The position numbers and the translations under genes were made by a program. The notes under the pieces were generated by a model. It did no database searches, was not told where the DNA came from, and was given only the letters and a program-made list of their open reading frames with translations. From Planctomyces sp. (lineage in GTDB: Bacteria; Planctomycetota; Planctomycetia; Planctomycetales; Planctomycetaceae), in the NCBI GenBank assembly GCA_016795105.1, contig JAEUIH010000006.1, positions 1 through 64,000 of the forward strand: a stretch of DNA of 64,000 nt, given 5' to 3'. Below are positions 1 to 10,004 of this stretch, piece after piece (position 1 is the stretch's first letter; every line of letters begins with the position of its first letter).

Positions 1-242
1 CTCAGTCATGAACGACGCGGACGGCAGACGGAGTCTGCCTGCTACAGTAGCAGGCACTCTCCGAGTGCCGTCCGCCCACGAATGCTGGCCGAGTGCTACC
101 GGCAACTGACTGTTCGTGATTCCCTTGCATTCTTCGTCACTCGACACTCAGTCAGGAACGACGCGGACGGCAGACGGAGTCTGCCTGCTACAGTAGCAGG
201 CACTCTCCGAGTGCCGTCCGCCCGCGACTGCTGGCCGAGTGC
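1..242. repeat. Two direct copies of a 96-bp hairpin repeat
   Basis: Positions 1-96 and 147-242 are near-identical, with only a few mismatches over 96 bp and a 146-bp period. Inside each copy an imperfect palindrome is visible: GGACGGCA pairs with TGCCGTCC and TGCCTGCTA pairs with TAGCAGGCA around a tiny loop. This is the style of dispersed palindromic repeat found between genes in planctomycete genomes. The rest of 243-354 shows no gene. The window edge may cut off further copies. Confidence 0.85.
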
Positions 243-354
243 CGTTCGCGATCCATGGGTTAATGACAACCACAATCCACAATCAGAGGCTCGATGATCA
301 CGCGGCGGCTAAGCTTCCTATTTTAACAAAACGGTCCGTGGCACCTTTAATTGA

Positions 355-1566
355 TCAGCGGATGAGAAATGGCTTGCTGATGATTGAGTCGTAGGTGATT
401 TCGCTGGTTCCGCGGATGATGTGAGGTGATTCAAATGTTGCTGGTTGAACCATCAGCGATCGTTTCTTTGGCCCCCCGGACAGGTTAACGTGCAGGATGC
501 GGACGCCGACAAACTTGACGACTGTATAGGTCGCATTATTCCCGGGGCCGGAGACCTGTGTGAAGATTGGGATTGCTCGAGACTGTCCGATGATGCTCTG
601 CAGACTGTTTTCAATTCCCGCACTGATGCCTGGGTCACCGTTGAGTAACAGGGGGTCTTCTACACTGGCATGTAGTTCACCGTTGGGGAAGAAGCTCAGG
701 TCGTAAGAGTTGAGTCCACTGACGATCTGACGTTTCAGGTCCTGTGTGCTGTTGTTAGGAGAACCAATGTCAACAGTACCTCGATTTCCTGGAGGCAGCG
801 ATGTGTTGAGGTCAGGATAGATGTTGAGTTCCCGGATACCGTCAGATCCACTGTCGATTGCTGTTCCGCCTGCATAGCTGTAGTTGTCGGAGAAACCTGA
901 TGTGGATCCACCTGTGTTGGAGTTCACAAGTTTCTCCCATGTGCCAAGGTCGACGGCAATGGGCAGAATGCCGATCCATTCTCCCGCATTCTCCCGCATT
1001 TTGAATCCATCAGCTGCGACTACAGCAGCTACGGAAGATCGTTCCAGTTCATGTCCATCGACCCCCAGAACGCGGCCGAAGGTCATTGGCAGTTCAGTAT
1101 TTCGTTCCTTGATCTTTCGTGGGGTGACTTCAACCATATTGAAGGGGCCGTCGGAAGACCAGTCTTCAACCCAGCTGTTGGAACCTGCGCTCCAGGTTCT
1201 GGTGCCGAATCGAACATCCAGAGCGGGGTCAGCGTGAGTTGATGCAACATTTCCGGTTCTGAATCGGCTGATCATGTCCACAGCCGACTCTCTTGCTGCA
1301 TCCTCTCCTTCATCGTTCGAGATTTCTGCATCCGGGCCGATGGATCGAGCGTACTCGAGCATCGCAGCATGTGAAGCAGCGTCCGATGCATTCTGCAGCT
1401 GACCCTGAGTAACAGCGATCATCCCGTATTCGACTGTGAAAGCCGCGAATGCGAAGACGATCACGAGCATAAACGCCGCGAGGACGAGAATTCCTCCGGT
1501 TCGGTTCGACTGCCATTTCTGGCGACATTGAAGCAGTTTAGCCTGAATGAAGTTGATGCGTTTCAT
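355..1566 (-). CDS. TadG-like pilus-assembly / von Willebrand-less TadE/G family protein
   Basis: 403 residues. An N-terminal basic stretch is followed by one hydrophobic segment at about residues 24-46 that begins RTGGILVLAAF. This is the usual TadG/TadE-G signature, in which a pseudopilin-like helix sits just behind a Gly-containing prepilin-type site. A surface-exposed, Ser/Gly-rich domain follows, facing outward by analogy. AGGAAG lies 8 nt before the ATG. It is the last gene of a three-gene minus-strand cluster with a TadE-like gene. No Tad ATPase or CpaB gene is in the window, so a pilus role is inferred only from family membership. Planctomycetes carry many such scattered TadE/TadG genes. 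Confidence 0.75.
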   Translation of the reverse strand: MKRINFIQAKLLQCRQKWQSNRTGGILVLAAFMLVIVFAFAAFTVEYGMIAVTQGQLQNASDAASHAAMLEYARSIGPDAEISNDEGEDAARESAVDMISRFRTGNVASTHADPALDVRFGTRTWSAGSNSWVEDWSSDGPFNMVEVTPRKIKERNTELPMTFGRVLGVDGHELERSSVAAVVAADGFKMRENAGEWIGILPIAVDLGTWEKLVNSNTGGSTSGFSDNYSYAGGTAIDSGSDGIRELNIYPDLNTSLPPGNRGTVDIGSPNNSTQDLKRQIVSGLNSYDLSFFPNGELHASVEDPLLLNGDPGISAGIENSLQSIIGQSRAIPIFTQVSGPGNNATYTVVKFVGVRILHVNLSGGPKKRSLMVQPATFESPHIIRGTSEITYDSIISKPFLIR

Positions 1567-1625
1567 GAATTTGCTTCCTGAGATACGAGGCCAGCTCGCT
1601 GGGAGTTGAAGGAGGTGAACTGAAA

Positions 1626-2342
1626 CTACTGAATTGCAGCTGAGCCGTCGCTTGAGAAGTCGTCAATGTCGATCACGGACTCAGACGTTCGATAGCGTTC
1701 CGCAAAGCGAGTTTTTTCCTCAGTCTCCACATCTCCATTCGAGTAGTAATAGCGAACACGAGGCATACACATAGTGGCCACACGCTGCGCGCCCACGTTC
1801 ACGCTGCTGGCAGACGCAGAATGATCAGGCGTGTAATTGCTGAGCGACTTTCGATAGGACGCGATTTGTGCACGAGTCTCTGTTGATCCCGAGTCTCCCC
1901 ACGTTTTTGAGCGAATGTTTTTGATTCCAACCCATGTGTGCTCGCCACTGTGAAAGAGTGAAACGGTGTACTCAAGACGGTCGAAATCCCGATCCAGAGC
2001 AATTCCGTCTCTATATGTCTGGGATGCGATCACATTTTCGTCGTTGCGTGCCTGAACCTGAATACCGCCGGCATGGAACGACGGATAGGTCGAGTGATTC
2101 AGTTCAATCATGCCGTATAAGCCACTTTGTGATGACGCAAAGGCTATGACATTGTTGACCTGAGGACTCGCAGCGTCATCGTCGGTTTCTTCGATCAGCA
2201 CCATCCAGTCCTCTTCGACTCGAATCAGCGTACGCTCTTCCGCAAGTGCCGCAAAAGACGTAAGAAACGAAATGGCCAGGAACGCCGCAACGCTGCTTCG
2301 TCCGGTCTGTAGCCCCGGCGGCGTGAATGATCGCATTGACAT
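1626..2342 (-). CDS. Secreted protein of unknown function in Tad-like cluster
   Basis: 238 residues if it starts at the ATG at 2342, which has GGAG 8 nt upstream. The open frame extends to 2429, but that extension would put 29 residues in front of a clear signal peptide (MSMRSFTPPG, then a hydrophobic run ending near FAALAEE). I do not recognise the mature part. It is acidic, rich in beta-type alternation and has no Cys pair or repeat. It sits 67 bp after the TadE-like gene and 59 bp before the TadG-like gene in the same direction, so co-transcription and an envelope role are likely but inferred. Confidence 0.65.
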   Translation of the reverse strand: MSMRSFTPPGLQTGRSSVAAFLAISFLTSFAALAEERTLIRVEEDWMVLIEETDDDAASPQVNNVIAFASSQSGLYGMIELNHSTYPSFHAGGIQVQARNDENVIASQTYRDGIALDRDFDRLEYTVSLFHSGEHTWVGIKNIRSKTWGDSGSTETRAQIASYRKSLSNYTPDHSASASSVNVGAQRVATMCMPRVRYYYSNGDVETEEKTRFAERYRTSESVIDIDDFSSDGSAAIQ

Positions 2343-2409
2343 TTGAATGACTCCGATATGCAGAACAGGACTTCTGAATAACAACCTGACGACGAAAGTA
2401 TTAAGACAG

Positions 2410-2880
2410 TCACTCTCTTCGCATTGCACAAACTCCCCTCAGTGTTTTTCCATTCAGCCATTTGGCCAGTGAATAACTGATTGCTGAATGGGGGACAGAG
2501 ACCTTGACTGTAATCAGGTCCCTGGATTCCGCTTTGGTCAAATCCGTCTGGGCAGATGTCCCTGCTGATTCGCCCGATGAAATCGAGATGTCAACGGTTA
2601 CACTCTGCGATGAACATCCAACGGTGTTCACCACCTGCTGTCGGACTCGGTCTCGTACAGAGTCGGTCGTTGCTCCTTCGATGATGGCGTCGCGACAACC
2701 TTCGCGAGCGGCTGCGTTCAGAAGCTGTGCCACTGACATTGCTCGACCGAACTCAATGATCCCGAGCAGAATTGCAAGGAAGATGGGCAGGCAGACTGCC
2801 AGCTCGACCATCGCAGCCCCCAGACGGCCGCACTTTCGCTTTTGAATCGAAAGACGTCTTGTGTTTGAATTGCGTCTCAT
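2410..2880 (-). CDS. TadE-like pseudopilin family protein
   Basis: 156 residues from the ATG at 2880 (GGAGAG 7 nt upstream). The frame is open to 2985, but that extension has no ribosome site. A basic N-terminus is followed by GAAMVELAVCLPIFLAIL, the TadE signature with its Glu five residues after the Gly, and then one transmembrane helix at about residues 20-45. The periplasmic part contains two Cys residues and ends with a Trp-containing segment. It is first in a TadE / secreted unknown / TadG order on the minus strand. Membership in the TadE family is fairly clear; the structure it builds is unknown. Confidence 0.8.
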   Translation of the reverse strand: MRRNSNTRRLSIQKRKCGRLGAAMVELAVCLPIFLAILLGIIEFGRAMSVAQLLNAAAREGCRDAIIEGATTDSVRDRVRQQVVNTVGCSSQSVTVDISISSGESAGTSAQTDLTKAESRDLITVKVSVPHSAISYSLAKWLNGKTLRGVCAMRRE

Positions 2881-3227
2881 CCCGGCGCTCTCCGACGAAA
2901 AGTGGCCTCTGGTGTGACCACAATTAGGTTTGAAGGAACTTGAAACAGTGAACAATGCATCAACTTCAGGAAGATGCCGTCTCAAATTCTTTCGATGCGG
3001 GTATGCCTACCGGTCGTTCTGTTTTTTCTGATTGGTCGTGTCGGCGCGTTGATTCTGCAGATTGTGCGTGGCTCTTTGTCTTCATGACGATGATGCAGAA
3101 CGGCATCAATTACTTCGCTGCTTGATGATCAAGGGAAACAGCAGTCGCACTCAACGTTGCCTGAAGACAACAAATTCTGCGGGTAATCACCCGGTTCTGG
3201 ACTACCCATCCTGCGAAGTGAACAGGC
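2881..3227. other. Gene-free spacer upstream of TadE-like gene
   Basis: About 350 bp between the end of the large AsmA-like gene and the TadE-like start, both on the minus strand. No convincing gene, strong hairpin with a T-run, or RNA was seen. It probably holds the promoter of the Tad-like cluster. Confidence 0.5.
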
Positions 3228-6200
3228 CTACAGTTTGTCGAACAGCTTATTGAGCTGGCGATCGAGTTGGTTGTTGATCTTCTGCTCGATCTTCTGAGTG
3301 CCGAGGTTTTTCAGGAGAGCAGATGTGTCGGGTTGGGGGCTATCGATTGTTCCTCGTATTGGCACCTGCAGGCTGCGGGCCGTGGTTCCTTCCACAGTCT
3401 TTTCCAGCGGGATGTCCACGGTCAGCTGGAGAGCACGATTGAGTCCTACGGCTCCGCTGGTTCGAGTGCGGTATCCGGCGAGTTCAAGTGTCAGTCCCTG
3501 ATGAAGAACATAGCCCTGGCGGAGTTCTACCGGGATTTGTTGTGCCGGCATTGTGATTGAACGTACGACGGAGCTTCGATCTGAATTCTCTGCGCGTCTG
3601 ATGAGATCGAAGACTCCGAGAAGTTGTGTGAGTGAATTCCCTGGATCTGCCTGAGCTTTGTGAATTGTCACAAGGCCGTTGATCGTGGATCGTTCCGGAT
3701 TGAGAAACTGATAGTCGAATTGTTCGATTCTGGCGGAGACCGTTCCCTGTACGTGAGTGGCGTCGGCCATTAGTGGGACAAGATAGGCGAGCCATTCGCG
3801 ACAAAGTTCCTGCGTCAGGTCAACATTTTCAACGCGACTGCCAGTCCCAAGCTGAAGTTTCTCGGCCTGAATGTCGTATTGCGGCATGACGGAGAGTGTG
3901 CCTGAGTTGATTGAACACTGAACAGGCTCGGTACGAATGATCCCATCTGCCAGAGTTGCTTTGACTGACGCCGGACCAAGCTGCATACCCCACAGCTGGC
4001 CAGACTCCCATGTGATTCCGCCGGACGCTTTCAGAGGAGAGATCGCCAGTGATCCGGCAGACGAGACCGGGTAGATTCGAGTATCTGTGGACTTCTGTGT
4101 GACTGCAGATGGAGAGCCTGTAATGAGAAACTTTTCTCGGCCGCGTCCCCGCAGAAGTACAAATGAATCATCTGACAGAAGCCGACGACAGAGAATGTCC
4201 AGATCGTACTGAGTGTCTGCTTCGAGATTCAGTTCAATGTCCTGACCAATCGGATGAATGGATCCGCTGACAACGGCTGCAAGTCCAGGCAGCTGAATCG
4301 TACCTCGCTGAATCTGAAACAGGTTCCCATCTTCCGAAGCAGCAAGATTCATATCTACAAGAGCTTCATTGATCTGAAACGACGGAATCGCCATTCCAAA
4401 TGCTCGGCTGGAGATGGATCGGACTCGTGTCCCTGCCGTTTGCGCCACGGGAGCTGGCTGAATCAGAGCTCTGATATTGAGCAGTCGATTTGGATCGGCT
4501 GTCATGTCGATCTGGATTCCGGACTGATCTGCAAGCCACGTGGCTGAATGCCAGGGTGATATCAGAGTTTTCACGGCCGCCCCGGAACCCTCAATGTGCA
4601 CCTGTCCTTCCAGCATAGATGTCACGGGGCGCTGGTAATGAACCTCAAGTGTCGAGCTGCGTGCACGAAGTTCGCTGTTGGTCATACTCAGCCCGGTGAG
4701 CAGCAGTGAGTTTTCAGCAGGCAGAACTCTCGACTGGAACTGGACTCTATTCTTCAGGCCGATGGGCGGGAGGTTTACAAAGAGCTTCAGTTGTTGCCAG
4801 AGTCGATCGGGTTCGAACGTTCCGGATACGTCGAACGCAGAATCGGCGGGGATACAATCCAGCGTTGCGAAGTCGGCCGTCAGACGCGCCTGTCCGAGTC
4901 CGGCTTTTCCATTCTTCCACGGTCCGGCTGCGTCCAGCCGCACAACGGAGTCCCATGTGAGTGGTTGCTCGGCTCGAGTTGCTTCAATGCGATCATTCTG
5001 CAGACTTGCCTGCCATCGAAAGACGCCTTTTGATCCTTCGGACTCAACACCCGTGATCTGATCAATCTTGCCCGCAAACAGCAGATTTCCGGACTGAACT
5101 CTGACATCGTCCCGAAGGGCCAGTGTTTTTGGCAGCATGTCTGTCAGGCGAGCGATATTCACCTTTCCACGAACCTGAGCTGAACCGGATTCAGTTGGTT
5201 GAGCAGTCTCGGGCTGAAGTGTTGTCTTGTCAGCACCTGAATCTGTCGATCGGATTTCTCCTGCTCCCTCAAGCGTGCCGACATCAGAGGTGAGCTTCAG
5301 CTGGTTAAACAGAAGTCCGTCAGCGGCGAGCGCAAAAGCGCCGGAAGCCTGAGTCCTTCCGAGAGTCAGCCATTCATTCGATGCAAATGACGCATTACGG
5401 ATTCGAAGCTCGTGTCCATCGAGAAGAACTCTAACGACAAGCCCGTCCGTCAGATTGCGGGACGCCAGTTGTGCTTCCAGATCGCAGGAGACGATCCCGG
5501 AGGCAGACGTGCCCGGTGAAAGAGTCTGCAGCAGAGGATGTATCAGATTCAGATCAAAACTGCGGGCTCGGGCAATGACCGTCTGGTGACCAGGCGTGTC
5601 TTTATCGGGCATAATTCTCAGTTCAAGATTGACGGTCTGGTCAGGTTCCGAAGACGCAGAATTCTCTGCAGTGTCCGACGGGTTTACGGAGTCTGATTCC
5701 TGTGGAAGAGTGAATCCTTCAAGTGGCACGACCGGGAAGTCCGCCGTCAGTTCAGACAGGTCGGCCGCAATCCGAGTCGACTGGTTGCGGTTTTGCCTGT
5801 TGGCGCCTGTTTGCGAGTTTGCCAGAGTCTCTCGGTTGGTGGAAGTCTGTTTGTGGGCGCGGCGTTCTTCGAGCATTGCTGTGAGTTGAAGTTCGGGCAG
5901 GATGCTGTCCGGGTTCAGAGTCGACCAGACACAGTTGATGTTTCGAATGGCCGCAAGTGTTGCGGGAGAGTCGCCAATAGGTTGAGAGTGCAGAGTGACC
6001 TCACCCTGTTGAATTTCGATCCGAACAGGAAATGTGGAATCATCTGAAGATGTTGGTTCTGGAAATACCTTAGTGAGCGTTTCCTGGAGGTTTGAAGATC
6101 CATCGACTGCTTCAATATGGAGGTTTGGTTCGGAGACCACCAGAGTGATTCCGACTCCGCGACAGGCAACGATTTTCCAGAGCGGTTCTCGAGTGTAAAT

Positions 6201-6521
6201 TTTGGGGATGGTCGCCAGTGGGGTTGTCGAATCGAGAGATTCGCGGCTGAGGTCCCGAATCGCGACGCCGTGTACTTCGACGGGCGCCCACCAGTGCAGG
6301 CTGATTGTGCGAAACTGAACGGCGGAGGCGATGCGAGGCTGAATCGTTCGGAGAATGCCGGGTACAAAACCGAACAAGCCAAGGACCGAAGGCAGGCAGA
6401 CGATCACGATACAGAGCAGGAACAGAAAACGCGGAAGCCACCAGCGTCGCCGCCTGGGTTCACCAGGAGAGGGACTGGCTTCCAGAGCCTCGTTTCGTTC
6501 TGGGACGGGGACCTTAGCCAT
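3228..6521 (-). CDS. AsmA/TamB-like membrane-anchored protein
   Basis: 1097 residues. A short cytoplasmic Arg-rich N-terminus (RRRRWW) leads into one transmembrane helix at about residues 28-50. The rest is a very long periplasmic region of beta-strand-rich, Leu/Thr-rich sequence. The C-terminal 120 residues have an AsmA-like pattern (repeated GLTLELAGY, GAVGLNRALQ, VPIRGTIDSP segments). Known AsmA-like proteins act in the envelope, often in lipid transport between membranes; that role here is inference. The frame is open to a TTG at 6560, but the ATG at 6521 is the better start, though no strong Shine-Dalgarno precedes either. It is transcribed divergently from the PQQ-propeller unit. Confidence 0.7.
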   Translation of the reverse strand: MAKVPVPERNEALEASPSPGEPRRRRWWLPRFLFLLCIVIVCLPSVLGLFGFVPGILRTIQPRIASAVQFRTISLHWWAPVEVHGVAIRDLSRESLDSTTPLATIPKIYTREPLWKIVACRGVGITLVVSEPNLHIEAVDGSSNLQETLTKVFPEPTSSDDSTFPVRIEIQQGEVTLHSQPIGDSPATLAAIRNINCVWSTLNPDSILPELQLTAMLEERRAHKQTSTNRETLANSQTGANRQNRNQSTRIAADLSELTADFPVVPLEGFTLPQESDSVNPSDTAENSASSEPDQTVNLELRIMPDKDTPGHQTVIARARSFDLNLIHPLLQTLSPGTSASGIVSCDLEAQLASRNLTDGLVVRVLLDGHELRIRNASFASNEWLTLGRTQASGAFALAADGLLFNQLKLTSDVGTLEGAGEIRSTDSGADKTTLQPETAQPTESGSAQVRGKVNIARLTDMLPKTLALRDDVRVQSGNLLFAGKIDQITGVESEGSKGVFRWQASLQNDRIEATRAEQPLTWDSVVRLDAAGPWKNGKAGLGQARLTADFATLDCIPADSAFDVSGTFEPDRLWQQLKLFVNLPPIGLKNRVQFQSRVLPAENSLLLTGLSMTNSELRARSSTLEVHYQRPVTSMLEGQVHIEGSGAAVKTLISPWHSATWLADQSGIQIDMTADPNRLLNIRALIQPAPVAQTAGTRVRSISSRAFGMAIPSFQINEALVDMNLAASEDGNLFQIQRGTIQLPGLAAVVSGSIHPIGQDIELNLEADTQYDLDILCRRLLSDDSFVLLRGRGREKFLITGSPSAVTQKSTDTRIYPVSSAGSLAISPLKASGGITWESGQLWGMQLGPASVKATLADGIIRTEPVQCSINSGTLSVMPQYDIQAEKLQLGTGSRVENVDLTQELCREWLAYLVPLMADATHVQGTVSARIEQFDYQFLNPERSTINGLVTIHKAQADPGNSLTQLLGVFDLIRRAENSDRSSVVRSITMPAQQIPVELRQGYVLHQGLTLELAGYRTRTSGAVGLNRALQLTVDIPLEKTVEGTTARSLQVPIRGTIDSPQPDTSALLKNLGTQKIEQKINNQLDRQLNKLFDKL

Positions 6522-6679
6522 AACTACGACCAGGAATGTTCGAGAGAGGAACTGCCGCAATACGGTTTATCGGATCAAAAGCAGAGCCGTGGCCAGGTTG
6601 ATCGATAAAGGTGGTTCAGATTGCCCAATCGGATTGTTCGGCTAAAGTGCGGGCATTCAGAGTAGCGGGAACCTGTTCG

Positions 6680-8017
6680 ATGAAAGGTAAAACGATGGGA
6701 CGGACTCGGTTTTTCGACAGCACGATTTGCCGGATCACGGCCTTTGTCCTGGCAGGATTTCTGGTAAATCCTGTGACGGCCGGGAATAACGATTCACCAG
6801 ATGGCAGAGCCCTGGAGAGTGGAATCACAGTCGAATCAGGTGACTGGCCCTGGTGGCGAGGACCAGGTCGAAACGGAATTGCGGACAGTAAGCAGACCGT
6901 TCCGATTCGATGGAGCGAGACAGAAAACATTCTCTGGAAATCACGAGTGCCCGGAAGAGGCCATGGTTCGCCAATCATTGTAGGTCATCAGGTCGTCCTC
7001 GCGACTGCTGATGCAGACCGTCAGATTCAGTCGCTGATTTGCTTTGATCGAGCGAGTGGCAAACAGATGTGGGAGTCTGTGATTCATGAGGGCGGGTTGA
7101 CGACAAAGGGTAATGAAAAATCTTCTCTGGCTTCGGCGACACCGGCATTTGACGGGCAGCACTTTGTCATCAATTTTCTAAACAACGACGGGATCTGGGT
7201 GACTGCTGTTGATCGGGATGGGAAGAAGATTTGGCAGATTCGTCTATGTGATTACATCCTTCATCAGGGATTTGCTGCATCACCGGCCGTTTACCAGAAT
7301 CTGGTGCTTGTGGCGGCGGATCACAAAGGCAAGGGCGTGATGGCAGGACTTGATCGGAAGACCGGCGATGTCGTGTGGAAGCGAGAGCGGCCCGCATTAC
7401 CCAACTATCCGTCCCCTGTCGTGCTGCACGTAGCCGGCAAGGACCAGTTGATTATGCAGGGGTGCAATCTTGTTACGGGACTCGATCCGGTTTCTGGTGT
7501 TCAGTTCTGGGAGATCGAAGGGGCGACCGAAGAATGCGTCACATCAACAGTCACTGATGGGCTACGGATCTTTACTGGTGGAGGCTATCCAAAAAATCAT
7601 ATTGCGGCCGTTGTCGCGGATGGCTCCGGAAAGGTCGCCTGGGAAACGAACACTCGAAGCTACGTTCCATCAATGATCGTTCGCGATGGCTTCCTGTATA
7701 CGATCCTCGACAATGGGGTTGCGGTGTGTTCGCGGTGCGATACCGGAGAAGAGATCTGGAAAGAGCGTCTCAACGGTACATTCAGCAGTTCACTTGTATT
7801 GGCAGGTGAGTTGCTGTTTGCCACCAATGAAGATGGTAAGACCTGGGTGTTTAAAGCAACACCGGCTGGTTATGAGGAAGTCGCACAGAATCAGCTTGGG
7901 CACAATGTGTTTGGGACACCATCAATCTGTGGAGACCGAATTTATCATCGGGTGGCGATGATCGTTGACGGTGAGCGGCAGGAGTGGTTGTACTGCATTG
8001 GCGAAAGTGGCCGCTGA
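6680..8017 (+). CDS. Secreted PQQ-binding-like beta-propeller protein (BamB-like)
   Basis: 445 residues. A signal peptide (hydrophobic ITAFVLAGFLV) is followed by the WPWWRGPGRNG motif, which is common at the start of planctomycete PQQ-propeller proteins. About seven propeller blades follow, with Trp-docking elements such as LICFDRASGKQMWES, GLDRKTGDVVWK and VCSRCDTGEEIWKE. No catalytic dehydrogenase residues were identified, so it may be a structural or binding propeller rather than an enzyme. The start is ATG 6680 (GGGA about 9 nt upstream); ATG 6695 is a close alternative. Its stop overlaps the next start by one base (TGATG), so it is translationally coupled to the kinase gene. Confidence 0.8.
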   Translation: MKGKTMGRTRFFDSTICRITAFVLAGFLVNPVTAGNNDSPDGRALESGITVESGDWPWWRGPGRNGIADSKQTVPIRWSETENILWKSRVPGRGHGSPIIVGHQVVLATADADRQIQSLICFDRASGKQMWESVIHEGGLTTKGNEKSSLASATPAFDGQHFVINFLNNDGIWVTAVDRDGKKIWQIRLCDYILHQGFAASPAVYQNLVLVAADHKGKGVMAGLDRKTGDVVWKRERPALPNYPSPVVLHVAGKDQLIMQGCNLVTGLDPVSGVQFWEIEGATEECVTSTVTDGLRIFTGGGYPKNHIAAVVADGSGKVAWETNTRSYVPSMIVRDGFLYTILDNGVAVCSRCDTGEEIWKERLNGTFSSSLVLAGELLFATNEDGKTWVFKATPAGYEEVAQNQLGHNVFGTPSICGDRIYHRVAMIVDGERQEWLYCIGESGR

Positions 8018-9990
8018 TGTCGAACGACAGCGAAATCGATGCAGGAGATTCACTTGGGCCGATACCCAGTCTTCCGGGAGTGGGGGCTCCGGTCCGAGGA
8101 TCGATTTCGATCACCGATCTGCGTGTTGGCCAAATCATACTCGATTTTCAGATTCAGGAAGTTCTGGGCCGCGGTGCGTTTGGGACCGTCTATCTGGCAC
8201 TGCAGCTGTCGCTGAATCGATTTGTCGCATTAAAAGCGGGGCGTGATGTTGGGGCTGAAGGTCGAACCATGGCCCGGCTTCAGCATCCAAACATTGTGCA
8301 GGTGTTTGCTGAACAGGTTCTTCCGGATCAGCCAATCCGGCTGTTGTGCATGCAGTTTGTTCCGGGGCCGTCTTTGCAGAAAGTACTGGACGAGCTCATT
8401 GGCGCAGAGATCAATGTGGGCTGGAACGGTCACGAGTTGTTAAAGGTAATAGACCGGAATCTGCGAGGCCCAACGTTGCTCGATCTCCGCGAAGTCGATG
8501 ATCGGCGGCGACTCGAGGAACTGGGATTTCTGGAGTGTGTCTGTTTTATTGGAGCAGAGCTTGCGCATGGACTGCAGCACGCACATCGTCAGGGAGTGAT
8601 GCATCGAGACATCAAGCCTGCCAATATTCTGATGAATGCGTATGGTCGTCCATTGCTGGCAGACTTCAATCTTGCCGAGGACGTGCAGCCAACAGAGGGC
8701 GAAGCACAGGTGGTTGGAGGAACTCTGGCGTATATGGCGCCAGAGCACCTCGAGGCGTTTCAGAATGCAAAAAGATCAGATTGTCCGGAGGTGACCCCTC
8801 GAGCCGACGTCTACTCTTTGACGCTGTTGCTGGTACAGTTACTGACGGGGAGTATTCCGATGCCCACACGAGCGGCATCGAATCACCACGCTCACGATTC
8901 AGGTTCTGCTGAAGGACAAACTGAAGCAGATCGAAGCCTTGAGCGATTGATCGCCTTTCGTCGTCGTCCTCTGAGTGTTGAGGGGTGGATTCCGGAAGTC
9001 GATCGACAAAGGACACCTGCGGCGGTGAGTGCACTGACGGAAGTGCTTCTGCGGGGATCGCACCCCGAGGCTGATCGGAGAACTTCTGACGCGAAGATCC
9101 TTCGGGAAGAGTTGCTCGGGTGTCAGCGGCTTCTGTCGATTGAGCGCGGTGAAGATCGACAATCACTTCCTTTGAGGTTTGCTCGTCACCTCCCGCTGCT
9201 GGCCTTTGCAGTGCTCGCACTTGTTCCGCATGCAGTCGGCAGTTTTGTGAACATTTCCTACAATATGATGCGGGTTGGCGATCTTCCTTCAGGGTCTGAG
9301 TTTGCTCCAGTTGCGGCCGATACGGTTTCAAGAGCCGCCATTCTGAAGGCGCATGAGACCATTACAATGGGCTACAACGTACTGGTGTGGCCTTTTTGTG
9401 TTGTTCTGATTGTACTTGTGATTCGGGCGAATCTTCGGGCGATTCGGGGGCAACGGGAGCAGACAGAAGCTGAAGAGCGAAGTTCACGGAGGCGGCTGGT
9501 AAGGCTGCCATCATTGCTGGCCGTAGTAGCTGCCATTGGCTGGCTGCCTGGCCTGTTTGTGTTTCCAGCAGGGCTCTATCTGATGGCGGAAGTACAGCCT
9601 GTGGCTGCTCTGGCTCACTTTGGGACCAATCTGCTGATGTCCGGTTCCATCGCGCTGAGTTACTCATACGTTGGAGTTACATGGCTGGTTTTATATGTTC
9701 TGTATCCGAGGCAATGGAAATTTACAGCCGGACTGGTGCGGGATGATGCTCGCGCTGAAGTTCGACTACTGACAAGACCTCTGGCATGGTGTCGAACGAT
9801 GGCCGGACTTGTGCCATTGCTGTCAGCGGTCTTAATAATTGCGATTGGTCCTTCACAATTCTCTTCCAGTGAATATGCCGGGTTTCGTGTTCTGTTGACC
9901 CTGCTGATTTCACTGGGCATGCTTGGTTATCATGTGTCGAGCCGTCTGGTAGAACGACTTTATCAGCGAGGTCGGCAGTATTGGGTCTAG
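8017..9990 (+). CDS. Membrane Ser/Thr protein kinase (Hanks type) with DFN variant
   Basis: 657 residues. The kinase domain covers about residues 45-385. It has a glycine loop GRGAFG at 51-56, VALK with Lys73, HRDIKPAN with Asp198 and Asn203, and an APE loop in YMAPEH. The usual DFG is DFN (Asp216-Phe-Asn218); the metal-binding Asp is kept. A segment of about 50 residues is inserted before the catalytic loop. Residues from about 400 on contain roughly six hydrophobic helices, so the kinase is N-terminal and cytoplasmic with a multi-pass C-terminal membrane domain I do not recognise. The start ATG at 8017 overlaps the upstream stop. The longer frame from 7984 is rejected because it reads into the previous gene. 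Probably co-regulated with the two flanking redox-type genes; substrate unknown. Confidence 0.88.
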   Translation: MSNDSEIDAGDSLGPIPSLPGVGAPVRGSISITDLRVGQIILDFQIQEVLGRGAFGTVYLALQLSLNRFVALKAGRDVGAEGRTMARLQHPNIVQVFAEQVLPDQPIRLLCMQFVPGPSLQKVLDELIGAEINVGWNGHELLKVIDRNLRGPTLLDLREVDDRRRLEELGFLECVCFIGAELAHGLQHAHRQGVMHRDIKPANILMNAYGRPLLADFNLAEDVQPTEGEAQVVGGTLAYMAPEHLEAFQNAKRSDCPEVTPRADVYSLTLLLVQLLTGSIPMPTRAASNHHAHDSGSAEGQTEADRSLERLIAFRRRPLSVEGWIPEVDRQRTPAAVSALTEVLLRGSHPEADRRTSDAKILREELLGCQRLLSIERGEDRQSLPLRFARHLPLLAFAVLALVPHAVGSFVNISYNMMRVGDLPSGSEFAPVAADTVSRAAILKAHETITMGYNVLVWPFCVVLIVLVIRANLRAIRGQREQTEAEERSSRRRLVRLPSLLAVVAAIGWLPGLFVFPAGLYLMAEVQPVAALAHFGTNLLMSGSIALSYSYVGVTWLVLYVLYPRQWKFTAGLVRDDARAEVRLLTRPLAWCRTMAGLVPLLSAVLIIAIGPSQFSSSEYAGFRVLLTLLISLGMLGYHVSSRLVERLYQRGRQYWV

Positions 9991-10004
9991 ATCAGGAGTC
10001 CGCG

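Noticed and set aside
1-242. Possible CRISPR array from the two repeats at the window start
   Set aside because: Only two long 96-bp copies with internal palindrome and no regular short spacers; no cas genes.
4678-5061. Plus-strand ORFs inside the AsmA-like gene
   Set aside because: Frame shadows of a long minus-strand gene with consistent coding.
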